This document shows, in pieces, positions 27,755-39,490 of a stretch of DNA of 64,000 nucleotides; within the stretch, counting starts at the first letter, position 1; each line of letters begins with the position of its first letter. This DNA comes from Termitomyces sp. T153 (taxonomy: Eukaryota; Basidiomycota; Agaricomycetes; Agaricales; Lyophyllaceae): positions 62,001 through 126,000 of the forward strand of contig JACKQL020000062.1 in the NCBI GenBank assembly GCA_018296165.2. The letters are read 5' to 3'. Made by a program: the position numbers and the translations under genes. The notes beneath the pieces are model-generated. The model searched no databases and had not been told where the DNA came from. It was given only the letters and a program-made list of their open reading frames with translations.

Positions 27755-28982
27755 TCTTCACTTTGACTCGATTGTTATGCATATCAAATAACAAAAAATG
27801 TATACCATCATATTATCTGTAGCTTCTCTGTGTCGATTAGGAAAAAGCCGACGGCATCTATATACACATCTTGAAATGACCATATACATATAATCAGAGC
27901 GAGGTGTCATTAACTGCGCACGGCGTGTATCCAGACCCTTTTGATTACGTCCAGATCGCGTCTACAGCAAGTAGTCACCTGAACAAAACCCATAAGTTCG
28001 TTCACTGCTTGCGAAAGTTTTATTAGGTGCACTAGGAACGTGAAATGACTCTGAGAGGGGAGCAGAATTTATGGAAACTAGATCAATATTGTCAAAATCT
28101 GTTATGATATTGATATTTCTTGGCAATAGTGGCAACTTGGTTATTGTGTGTCATAGTGCAGAGCTTGAGGCCTGAAGAACCATAAGCAGACTCCGCCAAT
28201 TTTGGTGGATAGTCAGAACTTTCTATTTGAATTGAAAAATGTAGCGTGGTTAGAGAATCTGGACCTCTTTGCGAGAGTAAAATTGTGCGCAAAGGATTCA
28301 AAGGCCCAATCGGCAAAAGAAGAAGATTCAGGATTAAACGACAGGTGTGAATCAGGACCACTTCCAGCTGTGCCAAAATTACTTTGATGTAGGAAGCAAA
28401 ATATCGTATGCTGCCCTTCCAGAACGATAGATGTTAATCAGGACCACTTCCAGTTGTGCAAACATTACTTTGATGTAGGGAGCAAAATATCGCGTGCTGC
28501 CCTTCTGTATCTTAGCAAACCTCTTGTGGATCGAAAGCTGCAATTTGATCTTCACCTCCCTCTTATCTTGCTGATGATTGGAATTAGCGACTGCCTTGAT
28601 TTCAAGGCAGCTGCATCATACAGTCATAGAATGATTGTAATTATATAGACTCTATCAAGGCAGAAAAGGAATATGGCGGATGATATGCATAATCAAAGAG
28701 GTTGAATTGAAAGAATCGTAATATGAAATACCAAAGCCGAATGCTTTTACCTGTTGAGATGCATGATTTAGTAATATGATAGTGAACACACCAGTGGCCG
28801 GCTGCCCCGTGACGACAATGCCTGAGGCTGGATAGTCTTGGCGTAGATAGCATACATGACAAAACATCTTTCAGTATGACTGTCCGGACAAGTGTTTGAG
28901 GGAATTTTCCAAACCAAAAATCAATTTGGTCATTGATTGGGCAAGACCGGTTTTCGACGTATGGCGTCAGAGTATCTCGGGT
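27755..28982. other. Intergenic, AT-rich, no confident gene
   Basis: About 1.2 kb between the GGN gene and the hypothetical minus-strand gene. Apart from the tandem duplication at 28351-28505 I find no credible gene. A minus-strand frame from 28867 (MFCHVCYLRQDYPASG, then IVVTGQPATGVFTIILLNHA) ends in a donor-like GTAAAA. It might be the remnant of a small gene, but no second exon is seen. Confidence 0.45.
28351..28505. repeat. Tandem direct duplication, about 69 bp matched at an 86-bp offset
   Basis: The stretch 28351-28419 recurs at 28437-28505 with only about six mismatches. Shared parts include ATCAGGACCACTTCCAG, TTACTTTGATGTAGG and GCAAAATATCG. A 17-bp spacer of unlike sequence lies between the copies. 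It is not part of any gene I can support. Confidence 0.85.
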
Positions 28983-29720
28983 TCATGGAAATCCTAAATG
29001 ATTTTGTCCTAGACTGTAGGTGCCTTCTTCCACAGTTGACGGTAGTTTTCCGACCATAACCAATCTTCTGGGCTTGATTCGAAAAAACAAAAGTCACAAT
29101 GCAGTGATGAGCGGTTGTACCCAGCAGCTTTACACTCACACTTTGCTCACACTGAGGCCCTCAATATTCGAGGGAAAATCTATCGCTAATGTTTCGAGAG
29201 AAGTTGGCGGCAGAATTTCCTCACAGGCAGACTTTCCGATTCTTTCGTCTGCAGCAGTCAAAGAAGGAGTGGACTTGATTAAGAAAGTGGTGGCCTCGAG
29301 TTCAGGAGAATGAGGACTCTGATGATAGAGTGGAGTCTTACCATAGGAGGGGGACTTGACTGGAACTCATAAGGGTTGGAATGACAAATAGTAAGTAAGA
29401 CAGACGTACTCCGCCTTGAAGGGCCTGGCTCTTGCGCACGACGATTCGAGCTTCCATGTGGGAAAGCAGTTAAAGGCTCGCGCATGGTAGAGTCAGAATC
29501 GACACCTGCGACCGAATCCTCATTCTTATCTTTTTCATCTGTCTTTTCTCTACGTTCAGAGTTGTCATGTAATTCAGAAACAGCTGAGAGGGTACAGGAG
29601 AACCAGTGGACTTTGACGAAGAACGTTTGCGTTTATTCAACCTGTACCACCCATGTACTGCGACCCGAAAAAAGAGAAAGAGTCCAGAATTCAGGCTCTC
29701 TTGTGTCTGGGTCTTCATTG
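28983..29720 (-). CDS. Hypothetical protein, partly modelled
   Basis: Not recognised. The 3' half is convincing. An exon from about 29580 reads ELHDNSERREKTDEKDKNED and on to QEPGPSRR. An intron (about 29361-29409) joins to IKSPSYGKTPLYHQSPHSPE and ATTFLIKSTPSLTAADERIG. A second intron (about 29071-29139) joins to PRRLVMVGKLPSTVEEGTYS, ending NHLGFP at 28983. The composition is hydrophilic with a charged central stretch and no membrane segment. Upstream, DPDTREPEFWTLSLFSGRST is coding-like in a matching frame, but its start and splice are unresolved. The candidate ATG at 29718 lies in a different frame. It is divergent from the adenylate kinase gene (about 136 bp). The start coordinate is approximate. 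Confidence 0.5.
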
Positions 29721-29855
29721 ATTTATCTTCGGGACCGATTGGACTGAGTTACGATCGGTTAGCCCCTATTGGTTAGTGTACGGCTAATTTGTCTCAACCG
29801 GGTCCATAAGTATTTACATCCTTAAGTGCTCAGTACTCAAGTGGTCGCTTTCCCC

Positions 29856-30992
29856 ATGCTTTCCTTGCGAACCGCCCAAGTAGACAAGCGTGCCGTACGA
29901 AAGTCCTTCTTCCGTGAAATCGGGTATTCTGTTCCTTCGCGCAGAGCTCTGCCTTTCTCCCTCAACGCCAAGGCCCTCAGCGACGACCATGAACACGACT
30001 CGAGCCCTTTTCTCCGTATGCTTATGTTCGGGAAGCCCGGAGCCGGAAAGGGAACATTGTCGGCGCGATTAGTGGACAAGTATGACATCTTATCACTCTC
30101 CTCTGGTGATCTTCTCCGTCAACATATCGCTGAGGGGACGGAGGTTGGACGTGAGGCAGAGGAGACAGTTGCCCGGGGTGGGCTGTTACCCGATGAGGTC
30201 ATGCTCAAGGTCATCACCAGCAACTTGGACTCACTACACAACAAGGTATAGGCGTATGTCTTGTGTTCCACATACTTTCATGACGCCTTTTTAGCATTGG
30301 ATTCTAGACGGGTTCCCTCGCACTCTTGGGCAAGCAAAACTATTAGATCACCACCTCAAGTAAGAATCTATTCAGTCACACGATCCGTCATTTGTTGACA
30401 AAGACCGGTCCTACAGGAAGAAAAATACTTCTCTCACCTTCGTTGTCAACATTGATGTTCCAGATGAAATAATTTTGAGTCGCATCTCGGATCGGTGGAT
30501 CCATCTTCCTTCGGGTCGAGTTTACAACATGTCGTATAACCCTCCCAAGATGGAGGGGTATGATGACATTACCGGAGAACCCCTAACCAAGCGTCCAGAT
30601 GACAATCCAGTCAGCAATATCTTGGATCTTTTCTTTATAATGTCTAATGGCAGTTGTTGATCTATCAGGAGGTTTTCACTCGCCGCCTGACCCAGTTTTA
30701 TGCTTCAACATCTCCCCTCCTGGATTATTACACGCAGGCGGCAAAATCTACGACCACACACACCCGAAATTCGCATCAACATCCCCACCAGCTGACATTC
30801 CATCGTCCTGAGAAAGTGGTGTTGAAGACGCTTGAAGGTGCTACGTCTGACGAGAATTGGCTCGTCCTTGACCGTGCCATCCGTTTTGCTTTTCCAGCCC
30901 TGAAGGAACGGTCCTCCTTACGGGATCGTAGAAGAAGTGACTTGAATGATGCCATTTTTACGGACCAAGTCGGAGCTGGCCTCCAATCTTGA
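29856..30992 (+). CDS. Mitochondrial GTP:AMP phosphotransferase (adenylate kinase 3 type)
   Basis: Transfers phosphate between a nucleoside triphosphate and AMP, probably in the mitochondrial matrix. The N-terminus from 29856 (MLSLRTAQVDKRAVRKSFFR) is basic and Ser-rich, as expected for a presequence. The P-loop is FGKPGAGKGTLSARL; the NMP part has LSSGDLLRQHI; HWILDGFPRTLGQAKLL carries the conserved DGFPRT. The LID reads RWIHLPSGRVYNMSYNPPKM and EGYDDITGEPLTKRPDDNP, without zinc cysteines, as in eukaryotic AK2/AK3. Introns lie at about 30246-30294, 30361-30417 and 30610-30669. The C-terminal tail (LKERSSLRDRRRSDLNDAI) goes beyond the minimal fold. AK3 rather than AK2 is inferred from the leader. 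Confidence 0.85.
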
Positions 30993-31175
30993 CATTGGTA
31001 CACATAGTTCCTTTCTTCTACTTCTGTAGCTTGCGGATCTCGTCCTCTCATGGAATGTTTCTGGGATGTTTTCTGGCATTGTATCTCTATCCAGCTACTG
31101 ACCCTTACGGCATTAATTTTGCATACTTCACTCTTTGTACTTCTCATCGAAGTGCATACCTATGCAGCAAAGATA

Positions 31176-32215
31176 TCAATGAACATATCCAATGAGAATG
31201 AATAAGAAAGCCAACATTTTCACGACGTATAGTCCATCAGGGAACCCTTCCTGTACCTTTTCCATGACGAGGCGAAGACCAGCTTCTTTGAAAATACTCT
31301 TCCAAGCCATGTCTGATCTATTTATCTAATGTCACCAGGATTTTCAGAAAGAGTGCAATATTCAAACCTTGTCAAACTAGAATCCTGCTCATCAAATACA
31401 GTACAAGCTGAACCGTCCTCCTTGTTTTGGCAAAGATTTTCTTTCACTATTATGACACTTTTGCCCTTCTCCTTCTCTCTCAGTGCAGCATGACTGCGCC
31501 GAAGAAAGACGACAAGGTCGGCATCGCTTAGATGGCCTAAACACCACTGACACCAGATAACGTCAAAACCCATATTTATTTCATCGAACGACCGTGGGGA
31601 TTGGTATCCGATGCGGTCCAGGAAGGTGACACGATGAGGGTTCAATGGATCAAATTCTTGGAGCGTGCCTTGCAATATCGTGACGCTCTTGGTTCCGTCT
31701 GCGATCCCTTTCCAGGGAGGCTGCCCTTTTTGTGGAGGTTCGGAGCTGGTACTCGCCCGGCATCTGGCAAGGGCTTCGTGAACGAAAGCCTCGACAGGCT
31801 CTAGAAGCACTACATCCGATACAAGGTAGAGAAGGACATCTGATGTGACGCGACCGATGCCTGCGCCGACATCAAGAGCTCGTGTCCTCGGTGGAAGCTG
31901 AGGTTGAAGAGGCCTGATCGAGGAAGGAATAGTGGAAAGATCGGGATATAGATGAAGCAAGAAGAGTCGAGAGCCAAGTGCATCTATACGTGGTAGGGTC
32001 TTTACACGAGTTCAAGCATTCGACCTTCCAACAGATGAATATTAGCACGCACCCCCTCACCATACCCGCCTTTTTTACAAGTCAATAAGATCCTTTAAAG
32101 AAAACTAATTGGACAGACCAAGTACACCGTCATAGCTTGCGGGTTGTGTGTTCCAATATTCGATTCCATCTTGTACGTTGGGGGCTGCTATCAAAGCCGA
32201 CTGGTTCGACGCCAT
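31176..32215 (-). CDS. Alpha-N-terminal protein methyltransferase 1 (NTM1/Tae1)
   Basis: Methylates the alpha-amino group of proteins starting X-Pro-Lys after Met removal, such as ribosomal proteins. The start at 32215 gives MASNQSALIAAPNVQDGIEY then WNTQPASYDGVLGGYGEG. After an intron TLPRIDALGSRLFLLHLYP follows, a family signature. SAM motif I is ALDVGAGIGRVTSDV. The family motif FDVIWCQWCLGHLSDADLVV comes next, then IIVKENLCQNKEDG and VFDEQDSSLTRSDMAW, matching the KEN and D-x-SxTR elements. Introns at about 32063-32109, 31993-32045 and 31318-31369 restore the frame. The C-terminus ends GYVH. Shares a 70-bp divergent promoter with Csm3/Swi3. Confidence 0.9.
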
Positions 32216-32285
32216 GAGTAGCAAGTCACATGAGAATCTGGAATTTAGAATTTATCGCGTCACCTAAACATGCACCAACAACGCG

Positions 32286-33661
32286 TTGCAAATGGACTCC
32301 TTGGACAACATCTGGGACGAAGCCGTCGATGAGGTCCCAGCTAGACGACAATCTGATTCTTTCTCACATGAACCCTTATTTCTCGCGGATTCAGACGAGG
32401 AAAATGCTCATCGGGCACCACGAAAGAATCTACCAGACATAGATGTTGATATTGATGCAATGTTTGCAGAGGTGGAAGCGGAGGATGACCCATTCAGCTT
32501 TAAACCTTTGACTTCTGATCTCAACACTGAAGCTCTTACACGTGAGGCTGAAGCGCGCCACAAAAGGCCCATGCCCAGCCTGACTCCACATGCTATTATG
32601 AGCAGCTCTCCTCCGAGAGACCCAAGCAACGACCGGACATCGAACCAAGCAGACGGACAGAAGGGCAAAGAAGGCAGAAAGGAGAGGAGTAAGCCTGCAC
32701 GACTGGACGAAGGACGCTTACTAGGACCTAATGGCTTCCCCAAACTGATCAAGGACACCAAAAACTTCAAGATCAAGGGAAAAGGCCATGAGGTATTACT
32801 GCTTAGTTCTTTGCAACAAATCATATCTTGATATCGTTTCAGGCTACGGATTTGAATAGGCTATTGCAAGTCTATGGATACTGGACCCATGAAATGTTTC
32901 CGAGAACTACTTTCCGCGATACCGTTGAACGCATCGAAAAGTTGTGTCACTCGAAACGTATGCATGTAAGTTTGTAGCTAAAGCATCGCCCTGTCTCTTT
33001 AATTCTCTGCCAATAGGTCGCTCTAGGTGTCTGGAGAGATGAAGAACATGGACTCATCAATGGTCGAAAACCTGAAGATGATGATGAAGTCATTGACCTG
33101 ACTGAAATCCATCATGGTGACGCGACTCTTCAGAGTGGATCTTCTCGTGCGTCATCACCTGCGTCAAATGGTGCTGCCTACGCTTCTTCATCTTCCCGCC
33201 TACCATCTCGTCCCCCATCCTCCACGTCAGGATTAGATGACGATGATTTTGATATTGACGCCGTCATTCATGAAGAAGAGGAACGCCTAGCAAAGGAAAG
33301 CAACTCTTTTGATCCCACTAAAATAACTTTGAACATTGAAAATCGAACCAAACGAAATATCGTCACCGGTGATGATGACGCGGCTATGTGGGAAGCATTA
33401 GATTCGATGCAAGGTGCCGCATCAGAAACAATGCAGGCTGTCACTCCCAGTTCAAAAGGAGGTGAGGATGACGCCATGTGGAACGAAATAGACACACTTC
33501 AGGACGCGACGAAATCCACACATCCCCCTCCGGTTCAAGATGAAGATGAAGACATGTGGGATGTTCTCCGAGAGATGGAGAACGACGACGCCGCACGCAA
33601 GCCTAAATCTCCATCCGTAGCACCAGACCCTGACGATGACTGGGATTCTGTGTATGCTTGA
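32286..33661 (+). CDS. CSM3: Csm3/Swi3 (TIPIN) replication fork protection protein
   Basis: Acts with Tof1/Swi1 in the fork protection complex in S phase. The start at 32286 (or the second ATG at 32292, MDSLDNIWDEAVDEV) is followed by an acidic N-terminus. The Swi3 domain reads RLLGPNGFPKLIKDTKNFKI, then after an intron NRLLQVYGYWTHEMFPRTTF, VERIEKLCHSKRMHVALGVW and RDEEHGLI. The C-terminal half is acidic and disordered, with three related DxxMWxxLxxM motifs (AAMWEALDSMQ, DAMWNEIDTLQ, EDMWDVLREME) spaced about 40 residues apart. Two introns (about 32792-32843 and 32968-33016). Convergent with CMR1, 79 bp away. Confidence 0.88.
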
Positions 33662-33739
33662 TGCACATTATTATAGTTGATATGAGAATATTGTACGATC
33701 CAATGTTCTACTCCAAGATATCCGTTATAGCCCCATTGA

Positions 33740-35976
33740 CTAGCATTCTGATGGGATGGACCAGAGGACACATCTACCGCTGGCATTTCCACTAGCTGCC
33801 CGCTCAACGACATTGGGATGAGAACAAGTGACAGCTTGAACAGCAGTAATCCTGATTTACATTTTTAATTCGTGTATTTTTAGCGACAAAATTTTATTGC
33901 ACGTACTTCTCTTTATCAACAAGCCTGGCGACAAGATCACCCTAAAAACCATAAGCTAGAAACATGAGAAGAAAACATCAAATTTCACTTTGCAAGAGAA
34001 AATGTCGAGTGAGTGGTTCATGTTCCCAATCTTCAATTTTTGGTCATTGTTTGAAGTGTAGGAAGTTCAGGAAGTACATACCGTGAAATGAGGATAAACA
34101 TCGGGATTGGGAGACCATTGCGCCCTTAGAATGGTTAACCATTTACCCTGATAAGTTGCACAGCATCAGTATTCGAATGACCAAAAACCACAGGCAAGAG
34201 CAGACCGTTTGGCAGTTATGCGTCAATTGACCGAATGGTCGTGATGACGAGAAAGGTCTGGTACTTGTGAACCTTTCAGATGATATATCCCAAACTGTAG
34301 TTTGCATCTTCAGTTCCGGCATCGAATAAATGGCATCGAGACTTACGTCGCAGTTTGTCGTCGTAACTTGTACTTACAATGGATCGTCCCCGGGGGTCCC
34401 AGTAGGCTGAACTGACAGACTTGTCATGTCGCCATTCAGCTCGCAAGCAAGTTTTCCCTGGGCCTGTCTCTAGCCACTTATTGATCGTTTCTGTACCGAA
34501 TTCCAGTCCCGTCGAATCTGGGACCGCATCTGAGAGCTCGACAGCAATTTCTGTTAATTTTCTGGTATCCCATATTCTGTCGGGAATGTGAGGAGGCGGA
34601 TACTGAAAAGGCGGTGATAATCACTTCAACGATCGATTATTGCTCGCAGTGAGTAGGAAGTTTGGACGTGTCGGATTTAAGCTTATGCACCCGATCTTCT
34701 GCTCAGAAAGGCCGTACCACCTCGTTTTGGATTCGCTTGCTCGCAAATCCAGGTGTGTCACGCCACCTGAGCTGTCCGATAACCACATTTCGTTGCCCGT
34801 GGGATTTAGATCGATACTGGAAATAAGGACACCATCTTCTGTGGCGCAAACTTGACGTGATATACCGGTTTCAAATGACAGGCACCGCACGCTGCAGTCG
34901 TAGGAGCTTGTATAAACCTGAAGAAGAGAAAGTGAACACTTGACGAAGAAAATTAGTAGGCGTAATATACGCTGTGGGCATTAACAGGATCCATCTTGAT
35001 AGTGCTTATCGAAGACTTGGACGTTGCGGGCCAGTGTACCTGTAAACGCCAGTATTTCCCCCCTTCACCATTTTCATTGGTCTCTGCTCCGCCATCCTCG
35101 TCCGGTACCTCGTCAGGAATTGCTCTTGCATCCCATATTCCAAGTTGTCCATGTTTGTCTGTTGGCTGATGAGTTTCCAACGCCAGGGCCCAGTTGCTCA
35201 AACAGTAGATATACACGCACCTCCAAAGAATACAAGATCTTTCGAAATTTCCGGATGGTAAGCTGCACTATAAACCCTGTCCTGAGTGACTTTGGCACGA
35301 GATACGATCTTAAGTGATTGAAGGCGTTCTCGAAGCTCACTGACTTCGGCTTCTTCCTTTTTGTTATCCTTATCATAAGTAAACGCCTCTGGGTCTGCGA
35401 CACGTCTTGGATACGGATCTTGAATGTCATCCCGTAATATTGCTATCAAGGGCGAAACTTCTTCCTTTTCCTCTTCACCAAGAAGCACATCCAGTTCAAG
35501 ATCATGCCGACGTGGACGACTGGCGATTCTCGCACGTTCTTCGGCCTCTAACCTTTCCTCCGCTTCCTGGGCACGTAGTAATTCCAGTTCTGCCTAAAGT
35601 ACACGCATTAATGGAGACGTAAGAGGCATGGACGCTTACTATACCTCGCGTTTCTGGCGTTTTGAAGGACTTTCATCGGGGTCAATGGCTGTTCTCTTCA
35701 ACCTAGAAGACTGTCTTCTGGGGGCTTCGAACTCGAGTACTTCTTTCTTGACTCGTTTCCTGGGTTGAACCGGTTGGACCTTAGTCTTAGGGGCTGATTT
35801 GGAGGCTGAAGGAGTGAATCCGAGTCCAGCAACTGCTTGTTTGAGTTCGAGCTCTTCCAAAAGAGCGCGATTCCTTGCAATATTAGCCTCACGCTCTTTT
35901 TCACTGGACAGTTTGAGTCGAAAGGAAGCGAAAAATATTTCAATTCCGGGGCTTACTATTGAGACAATTTAGGCAT
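33740..35976 (-). CDS. CMR1: CMR1/WDR76-type WD40 DNA-damage-binding protein
   Basis: Nuclear WD40 protein linked to DNA damage, chromatin and protein quality control. The start at 35976 gives MPKLSQY; after an intron comes EKEREANIARNRALLEELEL. A basic segment follows (SSRLKRTAIDPDESPSKRQK). The propeller contains AAYHPEISKDLVFFGDKHGQ with GIWDARAIPDE, NLAYSS-type blades at ISSIDLNPTGNEMWLSDSSG, HLDLRASESKTRWYGLSEQK, NPTRPNFLLTASNNRSLKIW and AEWRHDKSVSSAYWDPRGRS. The last blades read QWSPNPDVYPHFT, IGNMNHSLDIFSCK, then GDLVARLVDKEK. One more intron joins to ITAVQAVTCSHPNVVERAAS and GRCVLWSIPSEC, ending at 33740. Stopping at the TAA near 33894 would wrongly cut the last blade. Confidence 0.9.
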
Positions 35977-36239
35977 TGTAATTAGATGACGGACAGGAGT
36001 TCACGTTGCCGTAGGGTTGAAAGTAGTGACAACAGGTTGTTGACCGACAGCCGCGTCCACAAAAGATATCGCGTCCACAAAAGAAACACGTGATGAACCT
36101 GCGTGGATGCAGACACTCTACAGTGTACATCAATGGTGAAAATCTATGTCGTATTACAGGTATCTTGATATCATACATCATAAGGAAGGGCACAATACGT
36201 CGACTGTCAATTGACCCATACACAGGTCATAGCTTGAAG

Positions 36240-38247
36240 TTACTGATCAATGTTTGTTACCAGATTTTTACCACCAGTTGAAATGTTTGGGCGCGGCGGT
36301 GAAAAGTTAACGGCATAATATCCGTAAGGGGTGAGGAGGGTTGCCAACTTCTGGTGGACCTCTACCTGAAATTCCTCAAATGGGAAAATTTCACCATCAA
36401 CTGCCAAAGCACCTTTGGGGGTAAGTGGCTTTATCCGATATGCATGAGCCTTCACGTAGTGTAGCTAGAGAAGGAAGATAGAGTAAATAATTGTATGCAT
36501 TTCGGAGTCATCTTACGCTAGGTTGCCAGTAAGTCTCTCCTTTCGCTGCGCCTCCAAGAGACGATAAAATTTCTTTTCGTGAAGACTGAGCCATACTCGT
36601 ATCAGGTGGAGAGGTCAGCAAAGAATGTAGGACATACTACAGGTTGTACCATAACGTCAATCAGACCATCGTCGGGCTGAGAGACGGGGAACGCCATGTA
36701 GTCTCTGTATTTTGAAATCAGAACTAGTTTACTAAACCGATCGAGATGAGCAAAGATAGTACCTGCCGACATATGGCCCTTTTCCAGCATAGACGTACAG
36801 AATAGGCTTATCATAGGTTGTCCATCCTTCAGTATCATCGGGGAGGTTCATTAAAGGCGGAAGCCCTCCGCTCGTGACGGGTGTTATGGAAGTTTGTCCT
36901 TGACTGTTGCGGTCTGCTTGCAGCTTGAACAAATCTTCCGCCATCTTTACCTTATCGGATTCCGCAATCTTGTAGGAGAGTTGAACGGGGCATGCCTTGA
37001 ACTTAAGGACTGTGAAAAATGAATTGTGTACGCTGAACTTGACCAAATCATACTCACTTCCGCGTAGTAAGCCTACCATGAAGCGAGTATCCCCCATCCA
37101 GCGTAGATTCTCTGTTCCAATATCAAGATCTGCCATCAGCCCCAAAGCTTGAGACATGAATGATATAGTCCGTTTGCCACTCTGAGTTAACGAGAATACG
37201 TCGACCTTCATATGCTCTCCTGAAAAGAGATTCTAAGAAGGGAAGAAGTAATGAACTGGACAAGAATATGTACCTTTGATTGCATTCAAAGCCGCTTCAG
37301 TAACATCAAACCCTCGCTGTAACCTCGAAACTAAGTGGCTTTAGTTCAAAATATCCATCCACTCACTTCGGGACCAAGAAGATTGAGGGACAGTCCGTTA
37401 CCGGATCCGGTTGGTATCGGTGCAATTGGTATGCTGAGCGCTTTCCGAGGGTCTTCGTGTTGAGCAAAACCGTTCAAGACTTCATGAATGAGTCCATCAC
37501 CAGATACAGTGATTATTGCGTCGTAATCCAGGGGGAGGTTTTTGGCAATGTCGAATGCATGACCTCGATGCGTGGTGTCTTGAGAGAAGATTCAGAATTA
37601 CAGGAAATAATAAGCCTTATATTTCAGAGCTAGAATTCTCGTACAAGTTACATCCAGTGAACATCGAGCAGCGCGGAATATCGGTTCTACAGTTTTCAAA
37701 AACACGGAGACGCCCTTGCGCTGGAGAGGCAGAATGCGCGGACTTGAGTCCTCCGACAGAGTATGAGTCGAACTGAGTACGCACCACGCCTCCATGGGGA
37801 TTAACAAGGACCTTCAAACGCCGGTGCCTCTCTACGCCCGAGTCTACATCCTGAGAATTAAATCAATGAATCAACGCGGGAGAAGAATGACAGACTTTCG
37901 TATACATGTGTCATGAGGGATTCAGCCCATTGTGTCGTGACGTCAACAGTACTTCCCTGATGTACTCCCCCAAGTTTAACTAACCCGAGGGGATCTGCTT
38001 GTTTCTTGCGGTGTAGATATAACACAGTGAGGATTCCACTGTTGGGCTGGAAGTCGACACTCAGGATTTGACGATAAGGGATGTAAATGGAAGCCTTGGA
38101 ATCTAAATGAAAGATTAGCTATCCTGCTCGTGCTTCAAGATTGGATGGATACGAGATACCTGATTTGATTCTTAGAACAGCATCCTCGCGCGTAAAGGAT
38201 ATCACTTTCCCTAAATGGTCTTTGATTGTGAGTTCCAGTAGAGTCAT
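36240..38247 (-). CDS. Sphingoid long-chain base kinase (DAGK catalytic domain)
   Basis: Phosphorylates sphingoid bases such as phytosphingosine, at the membrane. The start at 38247 gives MTLLELTIKDHLGKVISFTR, then a PH-like N-terminal segment (DSKASIYIPYRQILSVDFQP). The DAGK catalytic domain has VLVNPHGGVRKGVSVFLKTV, AIITVSGDGLIHEVLNGFAQ and PIAPIPTGSGNGLSLNLLGP. Downstream are LGLMADLDIGTENLRWMGDT and RFMVGLLRG, and the C-terminal VDGEIFPFEEFQVEVHQKLA typical of Lcb4/Lcb5. The glycine loop is NPHGGVRKG, with Val where many members have Lys. About eight introns. The C-terminus runs a little past the usual end (NISTGGKNLVTNIDQ). Divergent from the next methyltransferase, 228 bp apart. Confidence 0.9.
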
Positions 38248-38475
38248 CTTCAATGCAGCGTTTCACCAAGGGGGTCCAGAGAGAAGCAGAAGAAAATTAG
38301 ATACAAAGAGATGGCATAAGGACAAGCAAATTTGCAACTACATCCAACAGCATCAATGATATGAGCTCCAACCACGTGGGCGACACTCAGGGCATTTGTA
38401 TTCGGGAGCAATTCCTTCCTGACAAAGGTACTTGTAACTTAGGTCCTTCGAAACCCCAATTACAATCAACATCAT

Positions 38476-39490
38476 ATGTCAGTGCATGTTACCGCTCAAG
38501 CTGGATTTGGCCAGGGCACCAACGAACTCTACGACAGGTGACAATCTCACTACTGGATTAGATGGATTCCCAATTTTACAAGATATCCCAGAGTGCGCCC
38601 TTCATACCAAGACTTTTCGCTGGATTACATCCGGGATGTTGCCAAGCAGACAGTCAGCGTCCGCATTGTAGAGTATGATGGACTCCCGTGCGATATCCAT
38701 TTGAATGTCAACATCCTCACAGGATTGGAGCCGGGACAGGAATCTTTACTCGTGCTTTGTTGGCTCATCCACGATGGACATCTGATGTTCAACAAATCAA
38801 GGCCGTAGAGCCAAGTGCTGGGATGCGAGAGGTCTTTGAAAAGACAGTTATCGATGAAAGAGTGACCGTTCATGATGGGACTTTTGACAACACTGGGGTG
38901 GAAGACCACTGGGCGGATCTAGTCATAATCGCACAGGTATCACGATGCTCACGATGTCAAAGTCTGCACTGATTGAAGACCAGGCGTTCCACTGGTGTCC
39001 TGATTATGATAAAGCATCTGCAGAATTTGCTCGAATATTGAAGCCCGGAGGATCTCTTGTTTTGATATGGAATCTTGAGGATAGGTATGTACCACATTCT
39101 AAATAAACCTTTCGTTGAGACCTTCGCAGAGGCCGTGCACGCTGGGTTGCACAGCTCCGGGATCGGATTGAAATACATGAACAAGGAACACCCCAGTTCC
39201 GTCTGAATCTCTGGCATCAAACTTTCGAAACTGTCTCCTATCGCGAGTTTTTCGAGTCACCAGTGGAGAAAATCTGGCCCTATAAGCTGCCCACAAATGT
39301 TGATATCGTAGTCGATCGCGCTTCTAGCAAAAGTTACATAGCTGTGTTGCCTCCGATCGACAAAGCAGAGGTCCAGGCAGATGTAAGAAGGATTGTTGAC
39401 GAGGGAGAAGATAAAGTATGGATTGACAAGGAAAAAGGTGTCTTTGAGTATCCATATCAGGTTTTTGTGGTAGTGGCACACTTAAAGTAG
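38476..39490 (+). CDS. Class I SAM-dependent methyltransferase, Crg1/trans-aconitate methyltransferase-like
   Basis: Soluble small-molecule methyltransferase; substrate unknown. The start at 38476 gives MSVHVTAQAGFGQGTNELYD, then RYPRVRPSYQDFSLDYIRDV after an intron. SAM motif I is rebuilt only with a donor at 38672: VEIGAGTGIFTRALL. Next come AVEPSAGMREVFEK, ADLVIIAQAFHWCPDYDKAS (the FHW signature of the Crg1 and trans-aconitate methyltransferase family), ILKPGGSLVLIWNLEDRGRA and LNLWHQTFETVSYREFFESP. It ends FVVVAHLK. Four introns, all GT-AG. The gene looks intact, in contrast with the decayed methyltransferase near 17 kb, which belongs to another family. Confidence 0.83.

Noticed and set aside
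27126..27794. Long minus-strand frames rich in His, Leu and Arg, or in Pro, opposite the GGN gene
   Set aside because: They are the complement of the GGN repeat; the plus-strand frame has a signal peptide, a clean intron and a TATA box.
28655..28867. Small minus-strand frame with a hydrophobic stretch
   Set aside because: No second exon or signal-peptide logic; too short to support.
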